Source: Lactobacillus sp. MRS-253-APC-2B
Lineage (GTDB): Bacteria; Bacillota; Bacilli; Lactobacillales; Lactobacillaceae
Reading direction: 5' to 3'
Length of the DNA: 64,000 bases
NCBI RefSeq assembly: GCF_012843675.1
Contig: NZ_JABAFO010000006.1
Coordinates: forward strand, 1-64,000
A model generated the notes under the pieces. That model saw nothing but the letters and a program-made list of their open reading frames with translations. It was not told the origin of the DNA and ran no database searches. Made by a program: the position numbers and the translations under genes. The first letter of the stretch is position 1; the number at the start of each line of letters is the position of its first letter. This document shows positions 52,926-62,116 of the stretch, in pieces.

Positions 52926-53539
52926 TAATCAATTTCCTTTCCATATCGTGGCACCCATGCATTAAAGGTTGCCAAAGTCTGTGGGTGAATCGGTGCATTG
53001 CTTTCAATCAGGTAAAGCAGCGTGTGCTTGGTCTGGTAGGCAACGCCAGCTCCCAGATCCTTTTTGGTCAGTTTGCGGGCTTTTTTGACGGCCGGAAAAT
53101 CACGGCCCGGCTCGATATAATCAGCCATGTAGATGATTTGAGCCAACTTGGTCATGTAGGCTGCTCCCGTTGTATGGAAGCGAATTGCGTTTAAGATATC
53201 CTCATCATGCACGCCCAGCTCATCTTTAACCATTTCGGCACCAACGAAGCCATGCCAGATTGCATTGCCATAGTTTAAGAGATCCGGATCCAGCTTTTTT
53301 TTCTTAATAACTTTGATAAAATCCTCATCCGGACGCTGCTTGGCATAATCGTGGCATAAACCGGCAATGCTGGCGGCCTCAATATCAACGCCATATTGGC
53401 TGGCCAGTTCAACCGCTGTTTTTTCAACGCGCAGTACATGCTCGAAACGTTTGTCGCGCAAAGCTGCTCGTAAGTGCTCAACAAGCTCTTGGCGCGTCAT
53501 CGGAATCAAATGCTCTTGATAGATCAATTCATCACTCAT
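52925..53539 (-). CDS. yqeK: HD-domain Ap4A hydrolase-type protein YqeK
   Basis: 204 residues from ATG 53539 (AAGGAGC upstream), overlapping nadD by 8 bp. HD metal site: RFEHVLRVEKTAVEL, GLCHDYAK, WHGFVGAEM and the later IRFHTTG. The family hydrolyses diadenosine tetraphosphate symmetrically. Always next to nadD, whose NAD product pathway shares dinucleotide chemistry. Confidence 0.94.
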   Translation of the reverse strand: MSDELIYQEHLIPMTRQELVEHLRAALRDKRFEHVLRVEKTAVELASQYGVDIEAASIAGLCHDYAKQRPDEDFIKVIKKKKLDPDLLNYGNAIWHGFVGAEMVKDELGVHDEDILNAIRFHTTGAAYMTKLAQIIYMADYIEPGRDFPAVKKARKLTKKDLGAGVAYQTKHTLLYLIESNAPIHPQTLATFNAWVPRYGKEID

Positions 53540-54167
53540 GATATAGCTGATGCTCCTTAATATATTCGGCAACCTTGTCGGGAACCATATAGCGAATCGA
53601 ACGACCGGTTTTGATGCGGCTGCGGATATCGGTAGAACTGAAGTCGACTCCTGGCACGTCGACCCAGATTACCGGATACTGTGAGTCATTTTGAGCGCCC
53701 GGTCGCCGGACACCCACAAAGTTGACCAATTTAACCAATTTATCGATCTCATGCCATTTTGGCAAATAGTCGACCATGTCACCGCCAATAATAAAGTAAT
53801 AGTCGGTGTCAGGATGCTTGGCCTTTAGATATTTCATCGTATCGTAGGTATAGCTGATGCCGCCCCGTTCAATCTCAGCCATCTCAATGCCAAACAATGG
53901 ATTGTCCTCAATTGCCAATTGCAGCATATTAACGCGATCTTCGGCATCAATCGCCTCTTTATGGTCAACGTGTGGCGGAATCATATCGGGCATAAAGAGG
54001 ACCTTGTTGAGCAAAAGCGTTTTACCAACCTGGTCAGCGGCCAATAGATGGGCGTTGTGAACAGGATTAAACGTTCCTCCATATAGGCCGACGCGTTTTC
54101 GATGCTGAAAACTGGTACGCTGAACCTGTGGCTTGGGGATCGCTATCGTTGCTTTAGCCTGCTGCAC
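53532..54167 (-). CDS. nadD: Nicotinate mononucleotide adenylyltransferase
   Basis: NAD synthesis: NaMN + ATP to NaAD. 211 residues with a GTG start after GAGGTG. GLYGGTFNPVHNAHL at about 27-41 carries the (H/T)xGH-type site, and SSTDIRSRI near the end is the second adenylyl motif. About 25 residues of basic N-terminal extension precede the catalytic fold, as in several lactobacilli. Confidence 0.95.
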   Translation of the reverse strand: MQQAKATIAIPKPQVQRTSFQHRKRVGLYGGTFNPVHNAHLLAADQVGKTLLLNKVLFMPDMIPPHVDHKEAIDAEDRVNMLQLAIEDNPLFGIEMAEIERGGISYTYDTMKYLKAKHPDTDYYFIIGGDMVDYLPKWHEIDKLVKLVNFVGVRRPGAQNDSQYPVIWVDVPGVDFSSTDIRSRIKTGRSIRYMVPDKVAEYIKEHQLYHE

Positions 54168-54183
54168 AAATCACACCTCGATT

Positions 54184-54495
54184 CTAGATGTGTTCAACGC
54201 GTTGTGAAAGCTCACGCAGCTTGGGGTTTTTTGAGACCTTAAACAGGACCAGTACTCGGCCGATTTCTTGAACGACTTGAATATCACTGTTGGCCTCGAT
54301 AAATTCTTTGACCTCACCAGTCGTCTCATCGGCATTTTGCAAGATGCTGACCTTGATGAGCTCACGCTTGTCTAGCGCACCATCCAATTGAGCCAGCCAG
54401 GCATCAGTCAGACCATTTTTACCAACTGCAAACAGTGGCTGCAAATGGTTGGCCTGTGCACGCAAAAAACGCTTCTGCTTTCCGCGGAGATTCAT
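54184..54495 (-). CDS. yhbY: Ribosome-assembly RNA-binding protein YhbY
   Basis: 103 residues of the CRM/YhbY fold with the signature VGKNGLTDAWL and ALDKRELIKV. Associates with pre-50S particles. Between yqeH and nadD; aroD, present here in Bacillus, is missing. Confidence 0.95.
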   Translation of the reverse strand: MNLRGKQKRFLRAQANHLQPLFAVGKNGLTDAWLAQLDGALDKRELIKVSILQNADETTGEVKEFIEANSDIQVVQEIGRVLVLFKVSKNPKLRELSQRVEHI

Positions 54496-54522
54496 AAATT
54501 ATTTTCCTTTCTGTGATAAAAA

Positions 54523-55638
54523 CTAAATCATTGCACGACGCACCAAGACATCAACTCCCTTAGGCGCCCATCCAGCGACGGTCGTTCCAGCCGGTACCGT
54601 AACCCAGCCCAGTCCTTCAAAGACTAAGTCGCTTTTTTCCTTGATGGCAAACTCATGCCGTTCCAGTGGTGGAAAATCAGCCAGCTCGTCTTTGGTTGGC
54701 GGTGTCAGCAGATCGCCACAGTGCTTTTGATAAAACTCGTCGGCATTGGCAAGTTTCGTACGATGCAGTGGCAAGCTGTTTTCAAAGTAGGCAACAATGC
54801 CGGTATGTGGCCCCTTGACGTAATCAAAGCGCGCCACCCCGCCCAAGAAGACGGTTTGAGAATCATTAAGCTGGAACGTTCTTGGCTTGATTTCCTTTTG
54901 TGGAGCTACGATTTTAAGATCCTTGGCCGATAAAACATGGGCCATTTGCTCTTGATGAATGATCCCTGGCGTGTCAACCAGCTTGTGACCATCATCCAAA
55001 GGAATCTCAATCTTGTCCAGCGTCGTACCTGGGAACCGTGACGTCGTAATCAGATCCTGCACGCCGGTCTGCTGCTTGATAATGGCATTGATCAAGGTCG
55101 ACTTGCCGACGTTGGTAACCCCGACGACATAAACGTCGCGATCTCCACGATGCTTTTCAATCTCAGCCAGCAGCTGGTCGATCTGATGATTCTTTTTTGC
55201 CGAAACCAGCAGCGTATCAATTGGTCTAAGGCCTGCCAGATTGGCCTGCTGTCTCAGCCAATCCGTTAATTTGCGTCGACGCAGCGAGCGCGGCAGCACA
55301 TCTTCTTTGTTGCCGACCAGCAGGACTGGATTGTCATTACCTACAAACCGGTGCAGGCCAGGAATCAAACTGCCGTTAAAGTCAAAAATGTCCACCACGT
55401 AGACGATCAAAGCGTGCGCATCACGAATATGATTCAACAGACGCAAAAAGTCATCGTCAGTCAAGGAAACCGGTGCGATTTCGTTATAATGACGCAGCCT
55501 GAAGCATCGCTGACAGTACAGCTCGCCAGACTCAAGACCTTTTTTCAGCGCTGAGTTAGGCGTGTATCCCAAGCCATCGGGATCCGTCGTTTGTATAACT
55601 GCACCACAGCCGATGCATCGCAATTCTTCATCCTGCAT
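54523..55638 (-). CDS. yqeH: Ribosome biogenesis GTPase YqeH
   Basis: 371 residues, a circularly permuted GTPase: N-terminal zinc finger CIGC / CQRC, then G4 (GNKEDVL) and G5 (SAKK) before G1 (GVTNVGKSTLIN), followed by G3 (DTPG). Needed for 30S assembly. Overlaps the yqeG stop by 1 bp. Confidence 0.97.
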   Translation of the reverse strand: MQDEELRCIGCGAVIQTTDPDGLGYTPNSALKKGLESGELYCQRCFRLRHYNEIAPVSLTDDDFLRLLNHIRDAHALIVYVVDIFDFNGSLIPGLHRFVGNDNPVLLVGNKEDVLPRSLRRRKLTDWLRQQANLAGLRPIDTLLVSAKKNHQIDQLLAEIEKHRGDRDVYVVGVTNVGKSTLINAIIKQQTGVQDLITTSRFPGTTLDKIEIPLDDGHKLVDTPGIIHQEQMAHVLSAKDLKIVAPQKEIKPRTFQLNDSQTVFLGGVARFDYVKGPHTGIVAYFENSLPLHRTKLANADEFYQKHCGDLLTPPTKDELADFPPLERHEFAIKEKSDLVFEGLGWVTVPAGTTVAGWAPKGVDVLVRRAMI

Positions 55639-56168
55639 TATTTAAATTCCTCCTGCCAGTCCATTTCTTTTGGATACTGCTTTTGCAGACTCTGCATGAC
55701 GAACTTCTCCATAAAACGGTTGGGCCGCGTGATCCACTTGTCGGTTTCAATCAATGGCTTGACCAAAATACTACGCACGTGCGCATGATTGGCAGCGGCC
55801 ACGTCAGTCATCAGCTGATCGCCGACCATAACGACCTCAGACGGCTCCAGTCCAAGCTTTTTGCGTGCGCGCGTGATCCCGAAGCTCAATGGCTTAAGTG
55901 AACGGGCAACATATGGCAGATCCAGCTTTTGAACCGCCTTGCCAATCCGCGCCCGACTGTTGTTGGAGACCACGATCAATGGAATACCAGCTTCATGCAG
56001 TTCTTCCATCCATGCACGCAGTTCCGGGGTGCCATTTGGATTGTTCCAGGCAATCAGCGTGTTGTCCAGATCGCTGAAGACGGCTCGGATGCCTTGACGC
56101 TTGAGGGCTTGTGGTGAGATCTCATAGGCGCGTGCGACCATCCAAGTCGGTTTAAACATTTCGAGCAT
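55638..56168 (-). CDS. yqeG: HAD-superfamily phosphatase YqeG
   Basis: 176 residues from ATG 56168 (MLEMFKPTWM), 6 bp after GAGG; longer frames lack an RBS. HAD motif I FSDLDNTLIAW with Asp nucleophile, motif II VVSNNS, motif IV VGDQLMTDV. Related eukaryotic and bacterial members dephosphorylate phosphatidylglycerophosphate; the role here is not proven. First gene of the yqe block. Confidence 0.93.
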   Translation of the reverse strand: MLEMFKPTWMVARAYEISPQALKRQGIRAVFSDLDNTLIAWNNPNGTPELRAWMEELHEAGIPLIVVSNNSRARIGKAVQKLDLPYVARSLKPLSFGITRARKKLGLEPSEVVMVGDQLMTDVAAANHAHVRSILVKPLIETDKWITRPNRFMEKFVMQSLQKQYPKEMDWQEEFK

Positions 56169-56252
56169 TTTCCACCTCGTAAAAAAATTTCTAACTTCAA
56201 TTATACCGACTAACCGGTATGGGTTCAATCAACGTGCAGTGTCAAGCAGTAA

Positions 56253-56292
56253 TAAAAAAATAAGGTCAGAACATTGCTGCTCCAACCTTATT
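56253..56292 (-). terminator. Terminator after rplT
   Basis: AATAAGGT (56259-56266) / ACCTTATT (56285-56292); read leftward followed by TTTTTT. Confidence 0.78.
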
Positions 56293-56310
56293 GATGATTT
56301 CAAACGCAAA

Positions 56311-56664
56311 TTAGTTGAGGGCCTTCTTGGCTTCGTCAACTACGGCCTTAAAGGCATCAGCGTCGTTAACGGCCAGGTCAGCCAGCATCTTACGGTTCAT
56401 GTCGATGTTGGCCAGCTTCAGACCATGCATCAGCTTGCTGTAGCTGATACCATTTTGACGGGCACCCGCGTTGATCCGGGCAATCCACAATTCACGGAAG
56501 TTGCGCTTGTTAGCCTTGCGGTCACGGAATGCGTACAGACCGCTCTTCATAACTTGGTCCTTGGCAGTCTTGAACAGACGGTGCTTGGAACCAGTGTAAC
56601 CCTTAGCCAACTTCATAATGCGCTTACGACGTGCGCGCGTAACAGTTCCACCCTTAACTCGCAT
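56311..56664 (-). CDS. rplT: 50S ribosomal protein L20
   Basis: 117 residues ([20 protein letters not shown]). Early-assembly 23S rRNA binder and, in Bacilli, the autogenous repressor of the infC-rpmI-rplT operon through the leader at 57464-57650. Confidence 0.97.
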   Translation of the reverse strand: MRVKGGTVTRARRKRIMKLAKGYTGSKHRLFKTAKDQVMKSGLYAFRDRKANKRNFRELWIARINAGARQNGISYSKLMHGLKLANIDMNRKMLADLAVNDADAFKAVVDEAKKALN

Positions 56665-56716
56665 AGTGGTATCCTCCTAGATTGTTTAAAAATTATTTAA
56701 TCGTAAAATGCCCTGA

Positions 56717-56914
56717 TTACTTGGCAGGAAGCATCTTCTTGTAACGTTTTACGTTAGACTTGTCCATCATGGAAAGGCCACGCAGTTGACGACGTTGCTT
56801 CTTCGTCTTACCGTGGAAACGGTGGCTGGTGAAAGCTTGGGCACTCTTGAAGCCACCCTTGGCAGTACGCTTGAAACGCTTAGCAGCAGCGCGATTAGTC
56901 TTCATCTTTGGCAT
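56717..56914 (-). CDS. rpmI: 50S ribosomal protein L35
   Basis: 65 residues ([20 protein letters not shown]). Between infC and rplT, the universal order. Confidence 0.97.
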   Translation of the reverse strand: MPKMKTNRAAAKRFKRTAKGGFKSAQAFTSHRFHGKTKKQRRQLRGLSMMDKSNVKRYKKMLPAK

Positions 56915-56938
56915 AACTATTTCCTACCTTCTTAATAA

Positions 56939-57463
56939 TTATTTTTTTGCCTTATCAGCAGCAGGGGCCAGCGTTAAGAACATGCTGCGCCCTTCCATCT
57001 TTGGCCGTTGCACAACCGTTGCGATGTCCTTAGTTTCTTCGGCCATCTTTTCAATCATGTCACGTCCGATATCCTTATGGGTAATTGCCCGACCACGGAA
57101 ACGAATTGAAACTCGTACCTTGTCGCCCTTTTCGATAAACGTCCGCACGCGCTTCAGCTTAACGTTGAAGTCGTTGGTATCAATCGATGGGCTCAGGCGA
57201 ATTTCCTTAACCGTGACCGTCTTTTGGTTCTTGCGGGCTTCCCGTTCTTTCTTTTGCATCTCAAAACGGTACTTCCCGTAGTCCATAATCCGTGCGACTG
57301 CGGGACGGGCCTTGGGCGCAACCAGCACCAGATCAAGGCCGGCATCCTCAGCCAGCTGCAAAGCTTCACGTTTGGACTTGATGCCCAGTTGTTCACCATT
57401 TTGGTCGATAAGACGAACTTCCCGTGCACGAATACCGTCATTGACAATCATTCCTTGAGCTAT
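56939..57463 (-). CDS. infC: Translation initiation factor IF-3, apparent AUA start codon
   Basis: IF-3 checks start codons and keeps subunits apart. N-terminal domain [20 protein letters not shown], linker, C-terminal domain with [18 protein letters not shown]. The first ATG (57451) has no RBS at normal distance: GGAGG (57477-57473) is 21 nt away. ATA at 57463-57461, in frame, is 9 nt from GGAGG. infC genes of other bacteria use AUU, AUA or AUC starts, so that IF-3 limits its own translation; I take ATA as the start (174 residues). Confidence 0.93.
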   Translation of the reverse strand: MAQGMIVNDGIRAREVRLIDQNGEQLGIKSKREALQLAEDAGLDLVLVAPKARPAVARIMDYGKYRFEMQKKEREARKNQKTVTVKEIRLSPSIDTNDFNVKLKRVRTFIEKGDKVRVSIRFRGRAITHKDIGRDMIEKMAEETKDIATVVQRPKMEGRSMFLTLAPAADKAKK

Positions 57464-57650
57464 GGCAACACACCTCCAATTTTACTAGCAGAAAGATCAA
57501 GCAAAAAAAGCGGAATGCATACTGCACCCCGCTAAACTCCATTGACAAGGACTGCCAACGGTCATTTAAACTCGTCAGCCCGGCAACTCTGGTCACCAAG
57601 GCGAGAAGCGGGTGCTTCTGCTTTTTCTTTCAACAGATACTAATATACTA
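57464..57650 (-). ncRNA. L20-type leader with terminator, upstream of infC
   Basis: Read leftward: a GC-rich folded leader (AGAAGCACCCGCTTCT and CGCCTTGG near 57595-57625), then a terminator AGCGGGGTGCA / TGCATTCCGCT with a run of seven T ending near 57503, before the infC RBS. Position and content match L20 leaders of Bacilli, where L20 binding favours termination. Recognised by pattern, not by a covariance search. Confidence 0.65.
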
Positions 57651-57678
57651 AATCGATTCATTGATGTCAAGGCATAAT

Positions 57679-58605
57679 TTAATTGCCTGAGCGCATGTTT
57701 TCACCTTCGATATGATACTCGCGCGACAAAAAGCGAATGCGCTGCATGATCCGCTTAGCCTTCATCGGCTCACGAGCTCCCTGCGCATCAATTGCCAAAT
57801 GCTGATCCTCCAACTGCTGCATCGTGAAATTGGAGCTAAAAAACGTCGGCAGCTCTTCTTGCATGCGGTATTCCAAGATTACGCCCAAAACATCATCGCG
57901 TACCCAGGCCGACATCGAATCAGCACCGATGTCGTCCAGCATCAGAATCGGCGCTTTTTTAATGGCATCGCGTCGTGAATCAACCGAGCCATCCTTGATT
58001 GCGCCTTTCATTTCAACGGCAAAGCTGGGAAAGTGCACCATTGTCGAGATGATGCCTCGCTCAGCCAGTGCATTAGCGATTGCCCCAAGCAAATAGGTTT
58101 TGCCAACACCAAAATTCCCCGACAGATAGAGCCCTGGCTGGAACTGGCCGGGCTGATAGGTCTGCGAAAAACTGATTGCCGCCTGCAAAGCATCCATTCG
58201 ATCATCATTATCGCGAATCACATTATTAAAGCTGGCTTCACGAATAAACTTGGGCATTCGTACCGTCGTGACGCGCTGCCTTAACTCAGCAGCCTGCTGC
58301 TGGGCTCTGAGCTGAGCGGTCGGTACGTAGACTACGTCGATTCTTCCCGCACTGACGACCAGTTGTGGCGTATAGCCCGGTGCAATGCTTGCCTGGTGAT
58401 TTTGCAGCAGTATTTTTTCATGATAAAACTCATAAAGTTTGGAGCTGCCTCGTTCGATCTGCTCATTGGACAGTTCATTGCGATGCTCACGCAAAAATTT
58501 TTGGACATCGGGATCCTGATAAGCCTTTTTGATCAGTTCCCGATACTGTGGCGAGCCGCTTTGACCACCAATGATCGAGTTGATGGTTTCCATGATAGGA
58601 CGCAT
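57679..58605 (-). CDS. dnaI: Primosomal protein DnaI (helicase loader)
   Basis: 308 residues from ATG 58605, 8 bp after GGAGG. N-terminal zinc-less helical part, then AAA+ ATPase: Walker A GNFGVGKT, Walker B ILMLDDIGAD, sensor SSNFTM. Loads the replicative helicase at origins and stalled forks. Follows dnaB by 18 bp. Confidence 0.95.
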   Translation of the reverse strand: MRPIMETINSIIGGQSGSPQYRELIKKAYQDPDVQKFLREHRNELSNEQIERGSSKLYEFYHEKILLQNHQASIAPGYTPQLVVSAGRIDVVYVPTAQLRAQQQAAELRQRVTTVRMPKFIREASFNNVIRDNDDRMDALQAAISFSQTYQPGQFQPGLYLSGNFGVGKTYLLGAIANALAERGIISTMVHFPSFAVEMKGAIKDGSVDSRRDAIKKAPILMLDDIGADSMSAWVRDDVLGVILEYRMQEELPTFFSSNFTMQQLEDQHLAIDAQGAREPMKAKRIMQRIRFLSREYHIEGENMRSGN

Positions 58606-58623
58606 TGGCAATCCCTCCAATCA

Positions 58624-60012
58624 TTATTTCTTGGTACCTGGGTTATTTTTTTGCTGATTGAGCTCAGCCAGCATCTGGTCAATCTTAGCCAGTTTTTCGG
58701 CCGATGGCTTTTTGTTTTTGACTTTTTCTGGATGCTTGGCCCACTCCGGCAGCTCTTCATTAATATTGCTGCGTCCACTTGAATAATAGCGACGGCGCGG
58801 CTTTGCACCCGCCTGTTTTTCATTGCTTTTACGATGTTTTTTGATCTCGCGAATCGCATCGGCAGCCGTTTTGACGCCCGCTTTGGTCCAAGCATTGATA
58901 ATCCCGTCAGCCAAGCCCGATTTTAAGGTTGTATATTCTTTTTCAACAAACATATAGTTGATCAAGATGTTGATAACCTCATTTGGCATACCGCTATTTT
59001 CAATCATTCTCAATACGGTATTGCGTTCATTTGGCGAGACATATGCAGCCCCAACACTTTGTTTGATGCCAGCCAAAAAGTCATTAGGTGAATTTTCACG
59101 AGCAACTTTGATCAGATTGCGTTCCGTTTCACCCAGCCCATCTAAATTTTCATCGCCAGCAGCAACCACCGGCGCCGGATCATCATTTTGACGCAGCGTA
59201 CCGGCATATTTGGCGGCGATGCGCTGCTTTAGAATATTTGGCTGCAGCATACTGGTTCTAAAATCAGTCGCGTCAAAAACCAGATCAGCCATTTCAAGGG
59301 CACCAATGCCATACATCAAGCTCTCAGTCAAAATCAGACGACGCTGATCCTTGACGCTTTGCAGATCAACTCCGCGGTTTTCCAGGCGGCTGAGCAAAAG
59401 GCCAAAATCAAAATCATTTTGCGGGACTGCCTTGATAGAATTGCTTTTTTGCACGGCCGTAGCTCTGGCATTATTCAGTGTCGGACGTTCTGCATCCCAA
59501 GCCGCCCGGTCCGGTTTAAAGACCTCAAAATAGTCATGCGTCAGATTATGCATGCGACTGGTATCAAACTGATAGCGTCTGGAATGGGCCACTAATTCAT
59601 TAAAGCGCTGCTCACCAATCTGTTGAAGCAGCCGTACGCTCAAAAGATCATCATTGATAAATTCTTCAGGCGTCATGGTTGGCTGCAGCACATAGACAAA
59701 AACGCCGCCAATCTCATCTTGTTGATAAAACGTCTGCAGCATTTCAACGCCCTCTAAGGCATTACGGGCTTCGGCAAACTGAGCTATGCCAAGATTCAAA
59801 CGATCCAGCATGATACTGTGCGCCTGACGCTTGGTCAGCATCGGATCGGGCTTGAGCTGACTTTGTAAAGCATAAAAAAGCCCCAGCGCGGTGGGACTTA
59901 ACAATGGTTGATAAAAATCAATAAAAGTCGCCTGGTCAAACCGTACAAAGTCTGACGCAGCGGCCACGATAAAGCCGGTTTGCGGCGTCAAGCGTCCTTG
60001 CACCTCAGCCAT
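58624..60012 (-). CDS. dnaB: Replication initiation and membrane attachment protein DnaB
   Basis: 462 residues, Bacilli-type DnaB (not the helicase). Two DnaB/DnaD domains; the C-terminal one carries NVLINYM-like YMFVEKEYTTLKSGLADGII and WTKAGVKTAADAI. The last ~60 residues are basic and Pro/Asn-rich. Acts with DnaD and DnaI in helicase loading. In the nrdR-dnaB-dnaI cluster. Confidence 0.94.
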   Translation of the reverse strand: MAEVQGRLTPQTGFIVAAASDFVRFDQATFIDFYQPLLSPTALGLFYALQSQLKPDPMLTKRQAHSIMLDRLNLGIAQFAEARNALEGVEMLQTFYQQDEIGGVFVYVLQPTMTPEEFINDDLLSVRLLQQIGEQRFNELVAHSRRYQFDTSRMHNLTHDYFEVFKPDRAAWDAERPTLNNARATAVQKSNSIKAVPQNDFDFGLLLSRLENRGVDLQSVKDQRRLILTESLMYGIGALEMADLVFDATDFRTSMLQPNILKQRIAAKYAGTLRQNDDPAPVVAAGDENLDGLGETERNLIKVARENSPNDFLAGIKQSVGAAYVSPNERNTVLRMIENSGMPNEVINILINYMFVEKEYTTLKSGLADGIINAWTKAGVKTAADAIREIKKHRKSNEKQAGAKPRRRYYSSGRSNINEELPEWAKHPEKVKNKKPSAEKLAKIDQMLAELNQQKNNPGTKK

Positions 60013-60028
60013 AACGACTCCCCCTTAG

Positions 60029-60502
60029 TTAGTCTTGATGCTTTTGATGATTTTGATTAATCATTGCCTCCAGCTCATTCATAAACGCATCAACGTCTTT
60101 AAACTGACGATAGACACTGGCAAAACGAATGTAGGAGATCTCATCGACGTCTTTGAGCTCGTTCATTACGTATTCGCCAATTACCTGGCTGGATACCTCA
60201 TTTTCTCCCATTGAACGAACGCGTCTTTCAACCTCATTGGCAATGCTGGTAAGCTTTTCCATGCTGACGGGACGCTTTTCGGCTGAGCGAACCAGACCGT
60301 TTAGGACCTTTTGGCGATTGAACTCCTGGCGCGTACCATCTTTTTTGACTACCAAAAGCGGCGTCTCCTCATAGCGCTCAAAGGTAGTAAAGCGAAAGCC
60401 ACAGTTTGCACATTCGCGACGACGACGAATACAGATGCCGTCTTCGCTTGGACGACTGTCAACTACGCGCGATCCATTATGATGGCAGTGTGGACATTGC
60501 AT
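60029..60502 (-). CDS. nrdR: Transcriptional repressor NrdR
   Basis: Controls ribonucleotide reductase genes in response to ATP/dATP. 157 residues from ATG 60502 (AGGAGG upstream). Zinc ribbon Cys3, Cys6, Cys31, Cys34 ([20 protein letters not shown]) followed by the ATP-cone ([19 protein letters not shown]). Neighbour of coaE and dnaB as usual. Confidence 0.97.
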   Translation of the reverse strand: MQCPHCHHNGSRVVDSRPSEDGICIRRRRECANCGFRFTTFERYEETPLLVVKKDGTRQEFNRQKVLNGLVRSAEKRPVSMEKLTSIANEVERRVRSMGENEVSSQVIGEYVMNELKDVDEISYIRFASVYRQFKDVDAFMNELEAMINQNHQKHQD

Positions 60503-60546
60503 ACAGGTTCCTCCTGTTAATTGGTTATGCATCTATCTTATCACAT

Positions 60547-61155
60547 TTATAATAATTGATGCTGACTTACCCGGTCAACCAATTCTGCTACCTGGCTGCG
60601 CGTTTGCTCAAGCGTACCGTTATTATCGATAATTACATCAGCTCGCTGCATCTTTTCTTTTAAAGACATTTGCGAACTGATTTTTTTGACGGCATCCATT
60701 TTCGAAATCTGATCCCGCTTCATCAAACGCTTCAGCTGTGTTGCCTGATCAACGACTGCCAAAACCGTCAGATCGCACTCCTCATCCATTCCCGTTTCAA
60801 ACAGCAATGGCACGTCCAGCACTACTACCGGCAGATGCTGTTTTTTAAATTCATCCAGCTGGGAATCGATTGCTTCTTGAATCAGCGGATGTTCAATTTT
60901 GTCCAGATCACTCAGCTTTTTAGGATCATCAAAGACCGTTTTTCCCAGCTTTTTGCGATCAAGCGTACCATCGGAATTAAGCATCTGAGGACCAAAGCGA
61001 TTTACGATCTGTTCCAATCCTTTGCTGCCCGGCATTACAATCTGACGTGCAATCAAATCGGCGTCAATCACCGGCCAGCCGACTGCTTTAAGAATGCTGC
61101 TGATAGTTGACTTGCCGCTTGCAATGCCGCCCGTCAGTCCGATTACCAGCGTCAT
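60547..61155 (-). CDS. coaE: Dephospho-CoA kinase
   Basis: Final step of CoA synthesis. 202 residues. P-loop GLTGGIASGKST at 6-17; DADLIARQIV at about 32-41; DVPLLFETGM in the middle. Start overlaps mutM by 4 bp. Confidence 0.95.
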   Translation of the reverse strand: MTLVIGLTGGIASGKSTISSILKAVGWPVIDADLIARQIVMPGSKGLEQIVNRFGPQMLNSDGTLDRKKLGKTVFDDPKKLSDLDKIEHPLIQEAIDSQLDEFKKQHLPVVVLDVPLLFETGMDEECDLTVLAVVDQATQLKRLMKRDQISKMDAVKKISSQMSLKEKMQRADVIIDNNGTLEQTRSQVAELVDRVSQHQLL

Positions 61156-61991
61156 TTCTGATCACCTTCCAAGGGCTGACAATGCGGACAAAAAGTCGTC
61201 CCACGCTGAGCTACCTTGATCTTGACCAGCTTATGGCCGCAGCGCTCACATTTTTCGCCCCCACGACCATAAACCTCCAACTGGTTTTGAAAGGCACCGG
61301 CCTCACCAAAGGCATTCATAAACGTATGCACGGTCGTTCCCTTATATTTAGTCGCCTTGGCAATCTCTTTGATGATATTGTCGTGTAAGATTTGAATCTG
61401 CTCGTCAGTCAGCGAATTGGCCGGCTGTTCAGGATTGATGCAGCTTTGCCACAGCACCTCATCACAATAGATATTGCCTAGGCCGGCTACATGATCTTGA
61501 TTCAGCAAGAATGGCTTGATCTTGCTGCGACTCTTTTTTAAGATGCCTTTGAAGTAGTCAACCTTGAAATCTTTTTCGGTTGGTTCAGGACCCATCGTCT
61601 TTAAGCCGCCCACCTGCATTTCAGTGCCGGTTTTGACTAAGTGCATCCGGCCAAACTTGCGCGTATCGCGATAGCAAAGCTCCGTGCCGTCCGTAAAATG
61701 AAAAACCACATGGGTATGCTTGTCGATTGGTCCGTCATTTAATTGGCGATAATAGCTGCCTTCCATTCTGAGATGCGAGACCATAGTCAGATTATTAGTA
61801 AAGCGAAACAGCAGATACTTGCCGCGCCGATCGATGCGTTCGATCGTCTGCCCGATCAGTGCCTGACGAAACTCATCTATATCGTTTTCAATTGTTTTTC
61901 CATAATAAACGTCGATTCCTTGAATCTTGCGGCCCGCAGCAATGTTCATCAAGCCGCGACGCACGGTTTCTACTTCTGGCATTTCTGGCAT
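61152..61991 (-). CDS. mutM: Formamidopyrimidine-DNA glycosylase
   Basis: Removes 8-oxoguanine and nicks the abasic site. Start ATG 61991 is required so that Pro2 is the catalytic N terminus (MPEMPEVETVRRGL), Glu3 follows; GAGG upstream. 279 residues. H2TH domain with QDHVAGLGNIYCDEVLW and C-terminal zinc finger CERCGHKL / CPHC. Confidence 0.96.
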   Translation of the reverse strand: MPEMPEVETVRRGLMNIAAGRKIQGIDVYYGKTIENDIDEFRQALIGQTIERIDRRGKYLLFRFTNNLTMVSHLRMEGSYYRQLNDGPIDKHTHVVFHFTDGTELCYRDTRKFGRMHLVKTGTEMQVGGLKTMGPEPTEKDFKVDYFKGILKKSRSKIKPFLLNQDHVAGLGNIYCDEVLWQSCINPEQPANSLTDEQIQILHDNIIKEIAKATKYKGTTVHTFMNAFGEAGAFQNQLEVYGRGGEKCERCGHKLVKIKVAQRGTTFCPHCQPLEGDQK

Positions 61992-62078
61992 TTGATCGTC
62001 CTCATTTCTTTTTAGAATCATTATTGATTATAGTAGATTTTCGTTTTTGAACCAGTGATCTGCTCAAACCAACAGCTC

Positions 62079-62110
62079 AAAAAACCGCGGTCAGATTCAT
62101 TGGCCGCGGC
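62079..62110 (-). terminator. Terminator after polA
   Basis: CCGCGG (62085-62090) / CCGCGG (62104-62109) with an extra flanking pair; read leftward followed by TTTTTT (62084-62079). Confidence 0.75.
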
Positions 62111-62116
62111 TTGAAC

